Below, piece after piece: positions 7,083 to 14,281 of a stretch of 16,381 nucleotides of DNA. Where the stretch lies: positions 1 to 16,381 of the forward strand of contig CAMLEO010000147.1 in NCBI GenBank assembly GCA_946478975.1, given 5' to 3'. Origin of the DNA: an uncultured Steroidobacter sp. GTDB taxonomy: Bacteria > Pseudomonadota > Gammaproteobacteria > Steroidobacterales > Steroidobacteraceae. Position 1 is the stretch's first letter. Every line of letters starts with the position of its first letter. The notes beneath the pieces were generated by a model. That model saw only the letters and a list, made by a program, of their open reading frames with translations. It ran no database searches and was not told the origin of the DNA. Position numbers and translations under genes: made by a program.

Positions 7083-8248
7083 GCGCAACGCCTCAAACAA
7101 TCGCAAGCGATGTCGTCATCGTCGGCGGCGGCATCATGGGCGCGTCCGCAACGTTCTTTCTGCGTCAACGCGGCTGCTCGGTGACGTTGATCGAGCGCGG
7201 CCTGGTCGGGCAACAAGCCAGCGGTGTGAACTTTGGCAATGTGCGTCGTCAGGGCCGCGCACTCGCGCAGCTGCCGCTCGCGAATCGCGCCAGTGCGATC
7301 TGGCGTCGGATGAACGAGCTGCTCGGTGAAGAAGTCGAGTACATCCAGCAGGGCCACATGCGTGTTTGCTACCGGGACCGGCCGGAAGCGGTCGGCCAGC
7401 TGGAACAATATGCGAACGATGCGCGCCCGCTCGGGCTGGACTTGGAAATACTCAGCGGCGCGGCGTTGCGGAGTCGCTTTCCGTTCCTCGGGCCTGAAGT
7501 CCTCGCGGGCTCGCTGTCGTCACAGGACGGCCATGCGAATCCCCGCCTGGTCGCACCGGCTTTCGCTCGTGCGGCTCGGAGAAACGGTGCGACGATCGTG
7601 GAACAAACAAACATCGTGCACGCAGAGAAGCTCGGTCCCGATTTTGTCGTGACCAGCGCCGATGGCCGCGCCTTCCGCGCGCCGGTGCTTTTGATTACCG
7701 CCGGTGCGTGGGGCAATCTGTTGTCCTCGACCTTCGGCGAGCCGATCGATATCGTCACTCGCGGCCCGACCATGTCGGTCACCGAACCGGTGCCGTATCA
7801 AATCAAACCGTCGGTCGGCGTGTTCACGCCGCTGGAAGAGGAATCGGTTTATTTCCGCCAGATCCCTCGCGGCAATGTGATCATCGGCGGCAGCTTCCGA
7901 GGCGTCGCTCACCCGGATCTGATTCGCGCTTACGTGAAGCCGGAGAATACATTGAGCCAGCTGCGGCAGATCCGTCGCCTCGCGCCGGCCTTGCGGCGGC
8001 TGCAGATCATTCGGGTGTGGAGCGGCGTCGAAGGTTATACAGCCGACAATCAAGCGGCGCTGGGCCCGAGCGAGCGCGTGAGCGGTTTGTATTATGCGTT
8101 CGGATTCAGCGGCGCCGGCTTCCAGGTCGGCCCGGGCGTGGGCGAGACGCTCGCCGAACTGATCGCAACCGGCACCACCAGCATCCCGCTCGAACCCTAT
8201 CGAATCTCCCGCTTCACCCCGGCCCAGCCCGTTTCGATCCGCGCATAA
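7079..8248 (+). CDS. FAD-dependent oxidoreductase, DAO family, catalytic subunit (HcnC/OoxB-like)
   Basis: This 389-residue flavoprotein is probably the catalytic subunit that oxidises the substrate's C-N bond. The FAD-binding GGGIMG sits at residues 16-21 after DVVIV, with the ribose-binding acidic residue at the end of TLIER (Glu39). An HANPRLVAPAFARAA segment (152-166) precedes the substrate domain, and the C-terminal DAO signature covers RVWSGVEGYTADNQAALGPS (312-331) and FGFSGAGFQVGPGVGETLAE (341-360). It starts with GTG in a GTGA overlap with the upstream stop, and GAGGA at 7065-7069 provides a ribosome site. Length suits HcnC, OoxB and the beta subunit of D-hydroxyproline dehydrogenase. 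Operon position after a peptide/opine-type importer argues for catabolism of an imported N-substituted or cyclic amino acid rather than glycine-to-cyanide conversion; this is inference. It ends five bases before a strong hairpin. Confidence 0.9.
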   Translation: MSATPQTIASDVVIVGGGIMGASATFFLRQRGCSVTLIERGLVGQQASGVNFGNVRRQGRALAQLPLANRASAIWRRMNELLGEEVEYIQQGHMRVCYRDRPEAVGQLEQYANDARPLGLDLEILSGAALRSRFPFLGPEVLAGSLSSQDGHANPRLVAPAFARAARRNGATIVEQTNIVHAEKLGPDFVVTSADGRAFRAPVLLITAGAWGNLLSSTFGEPIDIVTRGPTMSVTEPVPYQIKPSVGVFTPLEEESVYFRQIPRGNVIIGGSFRGVAHPDLIRAYVKPENTLSQLRQIRRLAPALRRLQIIRVWSGVEGYTADNQAALGPSERVSGLYYAFGFSGAGFQVGPGVGETLAELIATGTTSIPLEPYRISRFTPAQPVSIRA

Positions 8249-8252
8249 AAGA

Positions 8253-8285
8253 GGCCGCCAGCCTGAAACATCAGGACTGGCGGCC
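8253..8285. terminator. Bidirectional transcription terminator between convergent operons
   Basis: An almost perfect inverted repeat has left arm GGCCGCCAGCCTGA (8253-8266), loop AACA, and right arm TCAGG-A-CTGGCGGCC (8271-8285), with only A8276 unpaired. It fills the 50-base gap between the DAO gene stop (8246-8248) and the TonB receptor stop (8299). Read on the minus strand the stem is followed by TCTTTTA, a short U-run, so termination should be best for the receptor transcript. On the plus strand the run after the stem is only weakly T-rich. Confidence 0.82.
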
Positions 8286-8298
8286 AGCTTCCTTCCAC

Positions 8299-10467
8299 TT
8301 AGAACTCGTAAGTCGCCCTTACCTGATACTGGCGAGGCGCGCCGGGCGTCACCCACAGGGCAGCGTATGAGGCGGGGTAGTAACGCTCGTCGCTGAGGTT
8401 GTTGATCTCGGCGGACAGCTTCAGCTTGTCCATCACTTCATACGAACCGAGCAACCGGATCAATGTGTACTCGGGCAGATAGAAATTGGTGCCGGTCTCG
8501 CCGAGGCGCTCGCTGACGTACTTCGCGCCGAGGCCGAGCGTCAGCTGGCGTCCGGCGAGGTTCATGTCCTTGAACAACACCACGCTCGCGTTGTGCTCGG
8601 GAATGTTGATCAGCGGATCGCCCTTCGCAACCACCTTGGCAAAGTCCGGATCGAGCACGGTGCTCGCCGACTCCGCATCCGTGTACGCATACGACAGTTG
8701 CACACGCATCTGCGCCGGCAGTTCTCCATTGAGCTCGACTTCCACGCCCTTGCTCTTGGCTTTGCCGATTGCGACCGAGAAGCCGGCGTTGATCGGGTCG
8801 GCGGTGATCACGTTGGTCTTGTCCATCGTGAACAGCGCAATCGTGCCGCTGAGCTTCTGGTCCGGAGAAAAGAACTTCATGCCCACTTCGTAGGACTCGG
8901 TCTTTTCCGGCTCGAACGGATTGCGATTGAAATCGAAACCGCTGTTGGGCCGGAAGCCCTTGGCGAACGCGGCGTAGAAGCTCAGCGACTCGAACGGCTC
9001 GTACATGAAGCCGACGCTGGGGCTGAACGCTGTGACATCCTGCTTCGGCGGCTGCAGCACCGTCAGCTCGTTGTCGATCGATTGTTTGAACCAGTCGTAA
9101 CGGCCGCCCAGGCGCACCTTGAACTGATCGGTGAGATCCACCTGGTCAGTCAGGTACACGCCGTAAGCCTTCTGGTTCTCGGTGTCGTTGAACACGAACT
9201 GCGTCGGCGTCGGCAGGTTGCCATAGACCGGATTGTAGATGTTCACCGCATTCATCTGCGCCAGGGTCGAGGTGGCGGTGAACACCGGCGGACGATAGCG
9301 GGTCTGGAAACGATCGAGCTCGAACTCTTCGTAATCGGTGCCCAACAACAAATGATTCGTCAATGCGCCGGTCGCGAACGTGCCGCTGATTTCGGCACGC
9401 GCCGTCGTGTCATTCGAGTCATAGTCGGTGAAGCGGCGTTGGCGCGATAACGTCTGGCCATCGGTGAAGAATGGCTGGCGAGCCGCGGCGAACTCGGGAT
9501 TCTGGCCGAAGCCCTTCAGGTTGGTCTCGCGATAGCTGCCGCCGACCAGCAGCGCCCAGTTACCGGCGAGATTCTGCTGCAACTCCAGCTGATGACCGCG
9601 CACCTTGGCAACGGTCGGGCCGTCACCCGGCTCGCCGAGGAAACGTGAATTGGGAATGACACCGAGCCGGCCGTTCAACGCCACCACGCCGCGATCGAAA
9701 GGAATTTCCTGCCGCGACCATTCGTATTCATAAGAAATCGTCGTGCGGTCGCCGAGCCGCACCAGGAACGACGGCGACGCAAAGTAACGTTTGGTCTCCA
9801 CCGTGTCCCGGAAGCTGTCCGCATCCTCGACCGCACCGTTGATCCGGAACGCAAACGAATCGCCGATGGGAGTGGTGAAGTCGCCTTCGCCGCGCCGGAA
9901 GGCGTCGCTGCCTCCGGCCAGAGAAACACTGCCTTCGGTTTCGAACTTCGGCTTCTTGGTGGTGATGGATACGGTGCCGCCCGGTTCGCCGCGGCCGAAC
10001 AGCGAGGAGCCCGGCCCTTTCAAAACTTCGATGCGCTCGACCGAGGAGGTATCGCGCAGGCCACCAAAGCCGCGGCCGCTGTTGAAACCATTGACCAGAT
10101 AACCGGAGGGAACATTGAGATCGCCGGCGAAACCGCGGATCGCGAAGCTCTCCCACAAGCCGCCGTAAGTGTTCTGGCGCGCCACGCCGCTGGCAATATC
10201 CAGCGCATCGTTCAGGCGCACGGCGCCGATCTCATGCAGCAGGTCCGCACTGATGACCTGTACCGCCTGCGGCAGCTCCTCGAGAGGAACATCGCCGCGA
10301 TAGTGCTCACGCTGGCCGGTGACCACCACTTCATGCAACGTGCTGGAGTCGTCGGTGACGGCGGCGACCGTCTGCGCCTGTACGCCGCAACTCCATCCGG
10401 CTGTCAGAATGCCCGCCCAAGCCAGCGACGGCGTCAATCGACAGAAGGCTCGCTCAAAGTTCGACAT
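8299..10467 (-). CDS. TonB-dependent siderophore-type outer-membrane receptor
   Basis: This is a 722-residue outer-membrane receptor. A signal peptide of about 31 residues ends at GVQA before Gln32. The TonB box is HEVVVTG (45-51). The plug domain (~55-170) shows LPQAVQVISADLLHE, DALDIASGV, FAIRGFAG, the strongly conserved VERIEVLKGPGSSLFGRGEP (143-162) and GGTVSITTKKP. The rest is a 22-strand barrel with many alternating aromatic segments and ends in VRATYEF, the terminal Phe expected for BAM recognition. The pattern fits the TIGR01783 siderophore-receptor group. There is no N-terminal secretin-like signalling extension and no FecIR pair nearby, so it is a plain transducer. It is convergent with the oxidase operon and downstream of the aldehyde dehydrogenase on the same strand. 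Ligand could be a siderophore, another metal chelate or a small organic molecule. Confidence 0.93.
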   Translation of the reverse strand: MSNFERAFCRLTPSLAWAGILTAGWSCGVQAQTVAAVTDDSSTLHEVVVTGQREHYRGDVPLEELPQAVQVISADLLHEIGAVRLNDALDIASGVARQNTYGGLWESFAIRGFAGDLNVPSGYLVNGFNSGRGFGGLRDTSSVERIEVLKGPGSSLFGRGEPGGTVSITTKKPKFETEGSVSLAGGSDAFRRGEGDFTTPIGDSFAFRINGAVEDADSFRDTVETKRYFASPSFLVRLGDRTTISYEYEWSRQEIPFDRGVVALNGRLGVIPNSRFLGEPGDGPTVAKVRGHQLELQQNLAGNWALLVGGSYRETNLKGFGQNPEFAAARQPFFTDGQTLSRQRRFTDYDSNDTTARAEISGTFATGALTNHLLLGTDYEEFELDRFQTRYRPPVFTATSTLAQMNAVNIYNPVYGNLPTPTQFVFNDTENQKAYGVYLTDQVDLTDQFKVRLGGRYDWFKQSIDNELTVLQPPKQDVTAFSPSVGFMYEPFESLSFYAAFAKGFRPNSGFDFNRNPFEPEKTESYEVGMKFFSPDQKLSGTIALFTMDKTNVITADPINAGFSVAIGKAKSKGVEVELNGELPAQMRVQLSYAYTDAESASTVLDPDFAKVVAKGDPLINIPEHNASVVLFKDMNLAGRQLTLGLGAKYVSERLGETGTNFYLPEYTLIRLLGSYEVMDKLKLSAEINNLSDERYYPASYAALWVTPGAPRQYQVRATYEF

Positions 10468-10471
10468 GATT

Positions 10472-10478
10472 CTTCCCC
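10472..10478 (-). promoter_or_regulatory. Ribosome binding site of the TonB receptor
   Basis: GGGGAAG on the minus strand lies four bases before the ATG at 10467. It fixes the receptor start, which is also where a classical signal peptide begins. Confidence 0.55.
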
Positions 10479-10532
10479 AGAATAATTGGCCGTTGCGAAC
10501 TTGTGAAACCCAGCGTGGACGCTGATCTGCCC

Positions 10533-10552
10533 GGATGCCGGCTCTGGCATCC
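10533..10552. promoter_or_regulatory. Inverted repeat upstream of the TonB receptor gene
   Basis: Seven-base arms GGATGCC and GGCATCC flank a six-base spacer about 65 bases upstream of the receptor start. With no U-run on either strand, an operator-like or mRNA stem role is more plausible than termination. No cognate regulator is encoded in the window. Confidence 0.3.
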
Positions 10553-10679
10553 CCCCGCTCCCTTGGTCAAAGTGTAGGACGGTCGCTGAAGCACGTTTCG
10601 CTCAAACTGCGCCCTCCGAGTGATGTTGTATGTCGTGCTGGGCTCGCGAAGCGAAGAATAATTTGGTGCAGGGCCGCGT

Positions 10680-12164
10680 TCAGTCGCCGAAGGCCATCAG
10701 CACACTCTTGTATTTCAGGTTGCTCTCGTACGCCTGGCGCCCCAGATCCTTGCCGATGCCCGATTGTTTGTAACCGCCGGTCGGGATGACGAAGTCCGAG
10801 GAGCGTCCGTAGCGATTGACCCACACCGTGCCGGCCTGAAGGGTCCGCACCGCTCGCAGCGCCCTCGTCAAATCGCGTGTATGAACGCCGGCCGCCAGGC
10901 CATACATCGAATCGTTGCCGAGTGCGAAGGCTTCTTCCTCGTCGTCAAAGCGCTGCACGGTCAGCACCGGCCCGAAGATTTCTTCGCGCACGGCGTCCAT
11001 CGTCGGGCTCACGCCATCGATGATGGTCGGTTCGAAAAACGCGCCCTGCCCCGCGCCGCTCAGCGATTTTCCGCCGACGACGACGTTGGCACCGGCGTCT
11101 CGCGTACGCTCCACGATGCCTGCGATTCGCTGCGCCTGGCGCTGCGAAATGATCGGCGGCAGCGTGGTATCGATGCGCCACGTCGGCCCCGCATGCAGAC
11201 GACGCGCCTGCGCGGCGATTCGATCGAGCAGCTGATCGGCGATGCCTCGCTGAACGATCAGCCGCGAACCGGCCACGCACACCTGGCCCGCATTGCTGAA
11301 GATGGCTTTGGCCACGGTCGTGGCGACGCGCTCGATATCGATGGCATCGTCGAACACGATCTGCGGACTCTTGCCGCCGAGTTCCAACGTCACCGGCTTG
11401 GGCCCGCTCATCGCACACGCGGCCATGATCAGCGAGCCCGTGTATGTCGAACCGGTGAATGTGACTTTACCGATCCCGGGATGACGCGCGATTGCATCGC
11501 CCGTCGTCGCACCCATGCCATTGACGACGTTGAACAGGCCCGGTGGAATGCCGGCCTGGACCGCGAGCTCCGCCAGTCTCAGCACCGAGAATGGAGTGAG
11601 CTCGGAAGGTTTCAGCACGACTGCGTTGCCCGCTGCCAGCGCCGGCGCGCATTTCCACGAAGCCATCACTAACGGGAAATTCCAGGGCGCGATGGCACCG
11701 ATCACGCCGATCGGCTCGGCAATCACCAGCCCCAGCAGATCCGACTGCGTCGGCGCGATGTCGCCGCCGATCTTGTCGGCGAACTCGGCAAAGAAACGAA
11801 TGCCTTCGGCGGTGAACGGCACATCCCAGGTCACCGCATCGTTGACCGGTCGCGTCGAGCCGACCGCTTCGAGCTGCCCCAAGGTCGGCGCATCCGCTTC
11901 GATCAGCTCCGCCCAGCGACGCATCACGCGTGCACGCTCGCGAGGCGCACGCGTGCTCCAGCCGCTTTGTTTCAATGCATTCTGCGCAGTTCGCACCGCC
12001 TGATCGACGCCTTCCGGACCCGCATCGGGAATCTGGCCGTAGGGTTGATTGTCGGAAGGCCGGCGCACTTCGATATCTCCCTGACCTTCATACCAAATGC
12101 CATTGATGTAGTGACCGCCACGCGGTCGCACAGTGGCCGGGTCGAAATCACGCGCGGCGTGCAT
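10680..12164 (-). CDS. NAD-type aldehyde dehydrogenase family protein
   Basis: This 494-residue cytoplasmic enzyme oxidises an aldehyde to the acid with NAD(P)+. It has PWNFP (160-164) with Asn162, KPSE (185-188, Glu188 favouring NAD+), TFTGST (235-240), general base Glu261 in LELGGKSP, nucleophile Cys296 in NAGQVCVAGSRLIV, and EEIFGP (394-399) for the cofactor ribose. All catalytic residues are present and the length is standard. It resembles amino-aldehyde/betaine-aldehyde/PuuC-like dehydrogenases. An AGGAGAG ribosome site precedes ATG 12164 (minus strand). It lies 52 bases after the 122-residue secreted protein gene with no evident terminator between, so read-through from that side is possible. 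A catabolic link to the oxidase operon is attractive, because oxidising secondary amines yields aldehydes or keto acids. That link is inferred from proximity. Confidence 0.93.
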   Translation of the reverse strand: MHAARDFDPATVRPRGGHYINGIWYEGQGDIEVRRPSDNQPYGQIPDAGPEGVDQAVRTAQNALKQSGWSTRAPRERARVMRRWAELIEADAPTLGQLEAVGSTRPVNDAVTWDVPFTAEGIRFFAEFADKIGGDIAPTQSDLLGLVIAEPIGVIGAIAPWNFPLVMASWKCAPALAAGNAVVLKPSELTPFSVLRLAELAVQAGIPPGLFNVVNGMGATTGDAIARHPGIGKVTFTGSTYTGSLIMAACAMSGPKPVTLELGGKSPQIVFDDAIDIERVATTVAKAIFSNAGQVCVAGSRLIVQRGIADQLLDRIAAQARRLHAGPTWRIDTTLPPIISQRQAQRIAGIVERTRDAGANVVVGGKSLSGAGQGAFFEPTIIDGVSPTMDAVREEIFGPVLTVQRFDDEEEAFALGNDSMYGLAAGVHTRDLTRALRAVRTLQAGTVWVNRYGRSSDFVIPTGGYKQSGIGKDLGRQAYESNLKYKSVLMAFGD

Positions 12165-12216
12165 CGCTCTCTCCTGCTACATCGAGGGTTCATGACGACA
12201 CCTCGCCTGCCCATTG

Positions 12217-12585
12217 CTACTTGATCGTGAAACGCGCCGTCGCTTTCGACTGATCCGCGCCCACCAGCATCACCACCACTTTGGCGCCGCTCGGAATCTT
12301 CGCGCCCTTGGCAACATATTTGTTGCCGCCCGCGGCGAGCATGACGACTTCCGATTTGGTACCGCCGGCGTCGACGATCATCGTGGCGCTCGACTGCGAG
12401 CTGTCGATGTCTTCGCCATCGTCGACCACGTACAACTCGGTGCCGTCCGGCTTCGCCACCAGCTCGAATGTTTGTTCGCCGACCATCTGCACGACACCGC
12501 CGTGCAACGGCTTGGTATTGCCGTGGCCAAAGGCGATACCGCTCGCCAGTAATAAAGCCAGGCCCACTATTCGCAATGTTCTCAT
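12217..12585 (-). CDS. Small secreted protein, probable periplasmic metal-binding protein
   Basis: This is a 122-residue protein with a clear signal peptide (residues 1-20); cleavage after AFG would expose His21-Gly22. The mature protein begins HGNTKPLHGGVVQMVGEQTF. An HGG-V-x-G-FELV pattern like this occurs in N-terminal regions of heavy-metal RND adaptor proteins. The rest looks like a single beta-rich domain with an acidic patch (DDGEDIDSS, 55-63). No named family is certain. The open frame extends to 12705, but ATG 12585 is preferred: GAGGGAG lies just upstream, the signal peptide begins here, and a longer start would overlap the upstream DUF4198 gene by over 100 bases. It follows that gene by 13 bases, so the two form an operon. 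A role in binding or delivering a transition metal in the periplasm is inferred. Confidence 0.75.
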   Translation of the reverse strand: MRTLRIVGLALLLASGIAFGHGNTKPLHGGVVQMVGEQTFELVAKPDGTELYVVDDGEDIDSSQSSATMIVDAGGTKSEVVMLAAGGNKYVAKGAKIPSGAKVVVMLVGADQSKATARFTIK

Positions 12586-12598
12586 GTCATTCTCCCTC

Positions 12599-13342
12599 TC
12601 ATTCCGGCGCATGCGGCAGCACGAACGACAGCGTCGCCAGGTGCTCGATGCGATCGACCTTGGAGGGATCGTCGGCCGGGCCATCGAAAATCGCCGTGAT
12701 GACATTGAGCCCCTGGTTGCGCACTTTGATGGTCACGGTGCCGTCGGCCCCGGTCTTGACCGGCTTGCCGTCCGGATCGTTGATGAAGTCATGCATCACT
12801 CGCGCGCCGGCAATGGGCTTGCCCTGAAACAGCACACGCAGTTTCATCGGCTGCCCGAGCAGCTCGGGGATTTTCGTATCCACCGGCACAACCTGCAGCG
12901 CGTGACCTTCGAGCGGCGGCAGCGCCGTGGTCATGGGGCCGGTGAGATGAACTGCATATTTAATGGTCTTCTCGCTCACGGTCGCGTTCTTGACCTCGTC
13001 GCGGCCCTTCTTCACCCACTCGCCGTCCGGCGTCTTGCTCCAGATGCCGTTGTCGAGAATCGCGGCGACCGCGGTCGTTTCGCCTTCACTGTCCACCAGC
13101 AGCAACGGACCGGCGACGCGCAATGATGTCTTCACCGGCTGCCAGCTGGCGTCATAGCCCGTGACATTACGAACCAGCGGCAAACGTTTGACCGAATCCA
13201 GGTCGTCGGCGCCGATGCCATAGATCAGCGCCAGTTGCTTGGCGCGTTGCGCGAACCAGATGCCATGAGCATCGACCGTCGACGTGGACAGCAAGCCCAC
13301 CGTCGCGGCGGCGACAGCAGCAAGCCCGGCGATCTTCTTCAT
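12599..13342 (-). CDS. DUF4198 (NikM-like) periplasmic protein
   Basis: This 247-residue secreted protein has a signal peptide (1-25) with predicted cleavage at VDA before His26-Gly27, giving a mature start HGIWF. DUF4198 proteins, including NikM-like parts of nickel/cobalt uptake systems, commonly start their mature chain with a histidine. The C-terminal half has the Ig-like/carboxypeptidase-regulatory pattern typical of the family: LRVLFQGKPIAGARVMHDF, then a DPDGKPVKTGADGTVTIKV segment. ATG 13342 is chosen over the in-frame ATG 13354 because GAGG (13350-13347, minus strand) sits four bases before it and the MKK start gives a classical signal peptide. It is the first gene of a leftward operon, divergent from the HupE/UreJ gene, with a 231-base shared control region. 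A metal-uptake or metal-sensing envelope role is likely; which metal is not visible. Confidence 0.8.
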   Translation of the reverse strand: MKKIAGLAAVAAATVGLLSTSTVDAHGIWFAQRAKQLALIYGIGADDLDSVKRLPLVRNVTGYDASWQPVKTSLRVAGPLLLVDSEGETTAVAAILDNGIWSKTPDGEWVKKGRDEVKNATVSEKTIKYAVHLTGPMTTALPPLEGHALQVVPVDTKIPELLGQPMKLRVLFQGKPIAGARVMHDFINDPDGKPVKTGADGTVTIKVRNQGLNVITAIFDGPADDPSKVDRIEHLATLSFVLPHAPE

Positions 13343-13573
13343 ACGACCTCGCATGGATGAAACGGTGACTGCGGATCATGAGACTTGCGATCATTAAACC
13401 CAGGGCCGGCCGCGTATAGATGCCGTTTTGCGTACTTCCGCGAGTCAAAAAAACGGTTTTGCGGGAAATCTACGGCACTAAATTCCTGCCCCCGATTGGA
13501 AAGCAGCACAAAGTACTCGACCGACGCTGCTAGCCTGACTCGCAAGCTCGCGGAGGCCATCGCGGTCGTCGAC
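13343..13573. promoter_or_regulatory. Divergent promoter region of the metal-handling genes
   Basis: These 231 bases between two divergent starts should contain promoters for both. Visible elements are two near-identical copies of (C/G)CGTTTTGCG or its variant around 13420 and 13455, an A-run at 13447-13453, and two GATCAT copies about 15 bases apart near 13375-13395. I could not find a -35/-10 pair with proper spacing on either strand, and I do not recognise a riboswitch or a metal-regulator operator. No gene is supported inside. Confidence 0.45.
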
Positions 13574-14281
13574 ATGCGCACATTTGCATCGTTCTGCTCG
13601 AAGTTGTGCTGGCTGACGGCATGCGGCCTGCTGGCATCCGCCGTCGCACAGGCCCACGGCGTCGCAGGCGACGACGCCGCATTCGTCGCGGCGAATCGCG
13701 GCACGCAGATCATTCCGTTCCTGTATCTCGGCGCCAAGCACATGGTCACGGGCTACGACCATCTGCTGTTTATTTTCGGCGTGATCTTCTTTTTGTATCG
13801 CCTTTCGCAAGTGGCGCTGTACGTCACCATGTTCAGCCTCGGCCACAGCATCACCTTGCTGGTCGGCGTGCTCGGCGGCATCCACGTCAATCCTCATCTG
13901 ATCGACGCCATCATCGGCCTGTCGGTGGTCTACAAGGCGTTCGACAATCTCGGCGGCTTCCGCAGCCTGTTCGGCATCGATTTCGACCAGAAGCGCGCGG
14001 TGCTGGTGTTCGGGTTGTTTCATGGCTTCGGGCTCGCGACCAAGATCCAGGAGTTGAATCCTTCGCGCGACGGCCTGCTGCCGAACATGCTTTCGTTCAA
14101 TGTCGGTGTGGAGCTCGGGCAGATGATCGCGCTGTCACTGATGCTCGGCGTCGTCATCCTGTGGCGCAGTCGCGAGAGCTTCGCTCGCCAGGCCGTGCTC
14201 GCCAACGCCGCCATCCTCACTGCCGGACTGGTGTTGATGGGTTACCAGTTGACCGGCTATTTCGTCCAGCGAGGTGCCTGA
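13574..14281 (+). CDS. HupE/UreJ family membrane protein
   Basis: This 235-residue integral membrane protein belongs to a family linked to nickel/cobalt or other metal uptake. The signal-like first segment ends in AVAQA before His28-Gly29. The family's polar intramembrane motifs are all visible: GAKHMVTGYDHLLF (53-66; His56, Asp62, His63), SLGHSITL (89-96; His91), FGLFHGFGLA (147-156; His150) and FNVGVELGQ (175-183; Glu180). About six further helices follow the signal. ATG 13574 is chosen because it starts a normal signal peptide; the frame is open back to 13385 but that leader is non-hydrophobic and spans the promoter region. Its stop overlaps the next start (TGATG). Pairing with a DUF4198 gene on one side and a transmembrane anchor gene on the other supports a metal role. 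Transport itself is inferred from the family. Confidence 0.88.
   Translation: MRTFASFCSKLCWLTACGLLASAVAQAHGVAGDDAAFVAANRGTQIIPFLYLGAKHMVTGYDHLLFIFGVIFFLYRLSQVALYVTMFSLGHSITLLVGVLGGIHVNPHLIDAIIGLSVVYKAFDNLGGFRSLFGIDFDQKRAVLVFGLFHGFGLATKIQELNPSRDGLLPNMLSFNVGVELGQMIALSLMLGVVILWRSRESFARQAVLANAAILTAGLVLMGYQLTGYFVQRGA

Larger units (their letters stand above)
10468..10679 (-). other. Intergenic region between aldehyde dehydrogenase and TonB receptor
   Basis: These 212 bases separate two leftward genes and probably hold the receptor's promoter. I see a hairpin-forming inverted repeat GGATGCC-N6-GGCATCC (10533-10552) without a T-run, more like an operator or attenuator stem than a terminator. There are also two copies of AGAATAATT(T)GG (10479-10489 and 10655-10666). 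A TTCACA/TATTCT pair with 17-base spacing (10479-10507, minus strand) looks like a sigma-70 promoter but would put the transcript start inside the ribosome site. I find no clear Fur box. No coding potential is convincing here. Confidence 0.4.

Noticed and set aside
5416..8248. Calling the three genes hcnABC (hydrogen cyanide synthase)
   Set aside because: Architecture matches, but opine oxidases and D-hydroxyproline dehydrogenases share it, and the co-transcribed importer favours catabolism. No gene symbols were given.
8593..9450. 285-codon plus-strand open frame inside the TonB receptor
   Set aside because: Shadow frame with charged low-complexity translation; the receptor frame has plug and barrel motifs throughout.
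10479..10507. Minus-strand TTCACA-17-TATTCT as promoter of the TonB receptor
   Set aside because: Spacing is ideal, but transcription would begin only about five bases before the ATG and exclude the ribosome site, so it is probably chance or would give a leaderless message.
10764..11672. 302-codon plus-strand open frame inside the aldehyde dehydrogenase
   Set aside because: The dehydrogenase frame holds all catalytic motifs; the antisense translation has no recognisable features.
13339..13354. ATG 13354 as start of the DUF4198 gene
   Set aside because: No ribosome site precedes it, whereas ATG 13342 has GAGG at the right distance and begins a typical MKK signal peptide.
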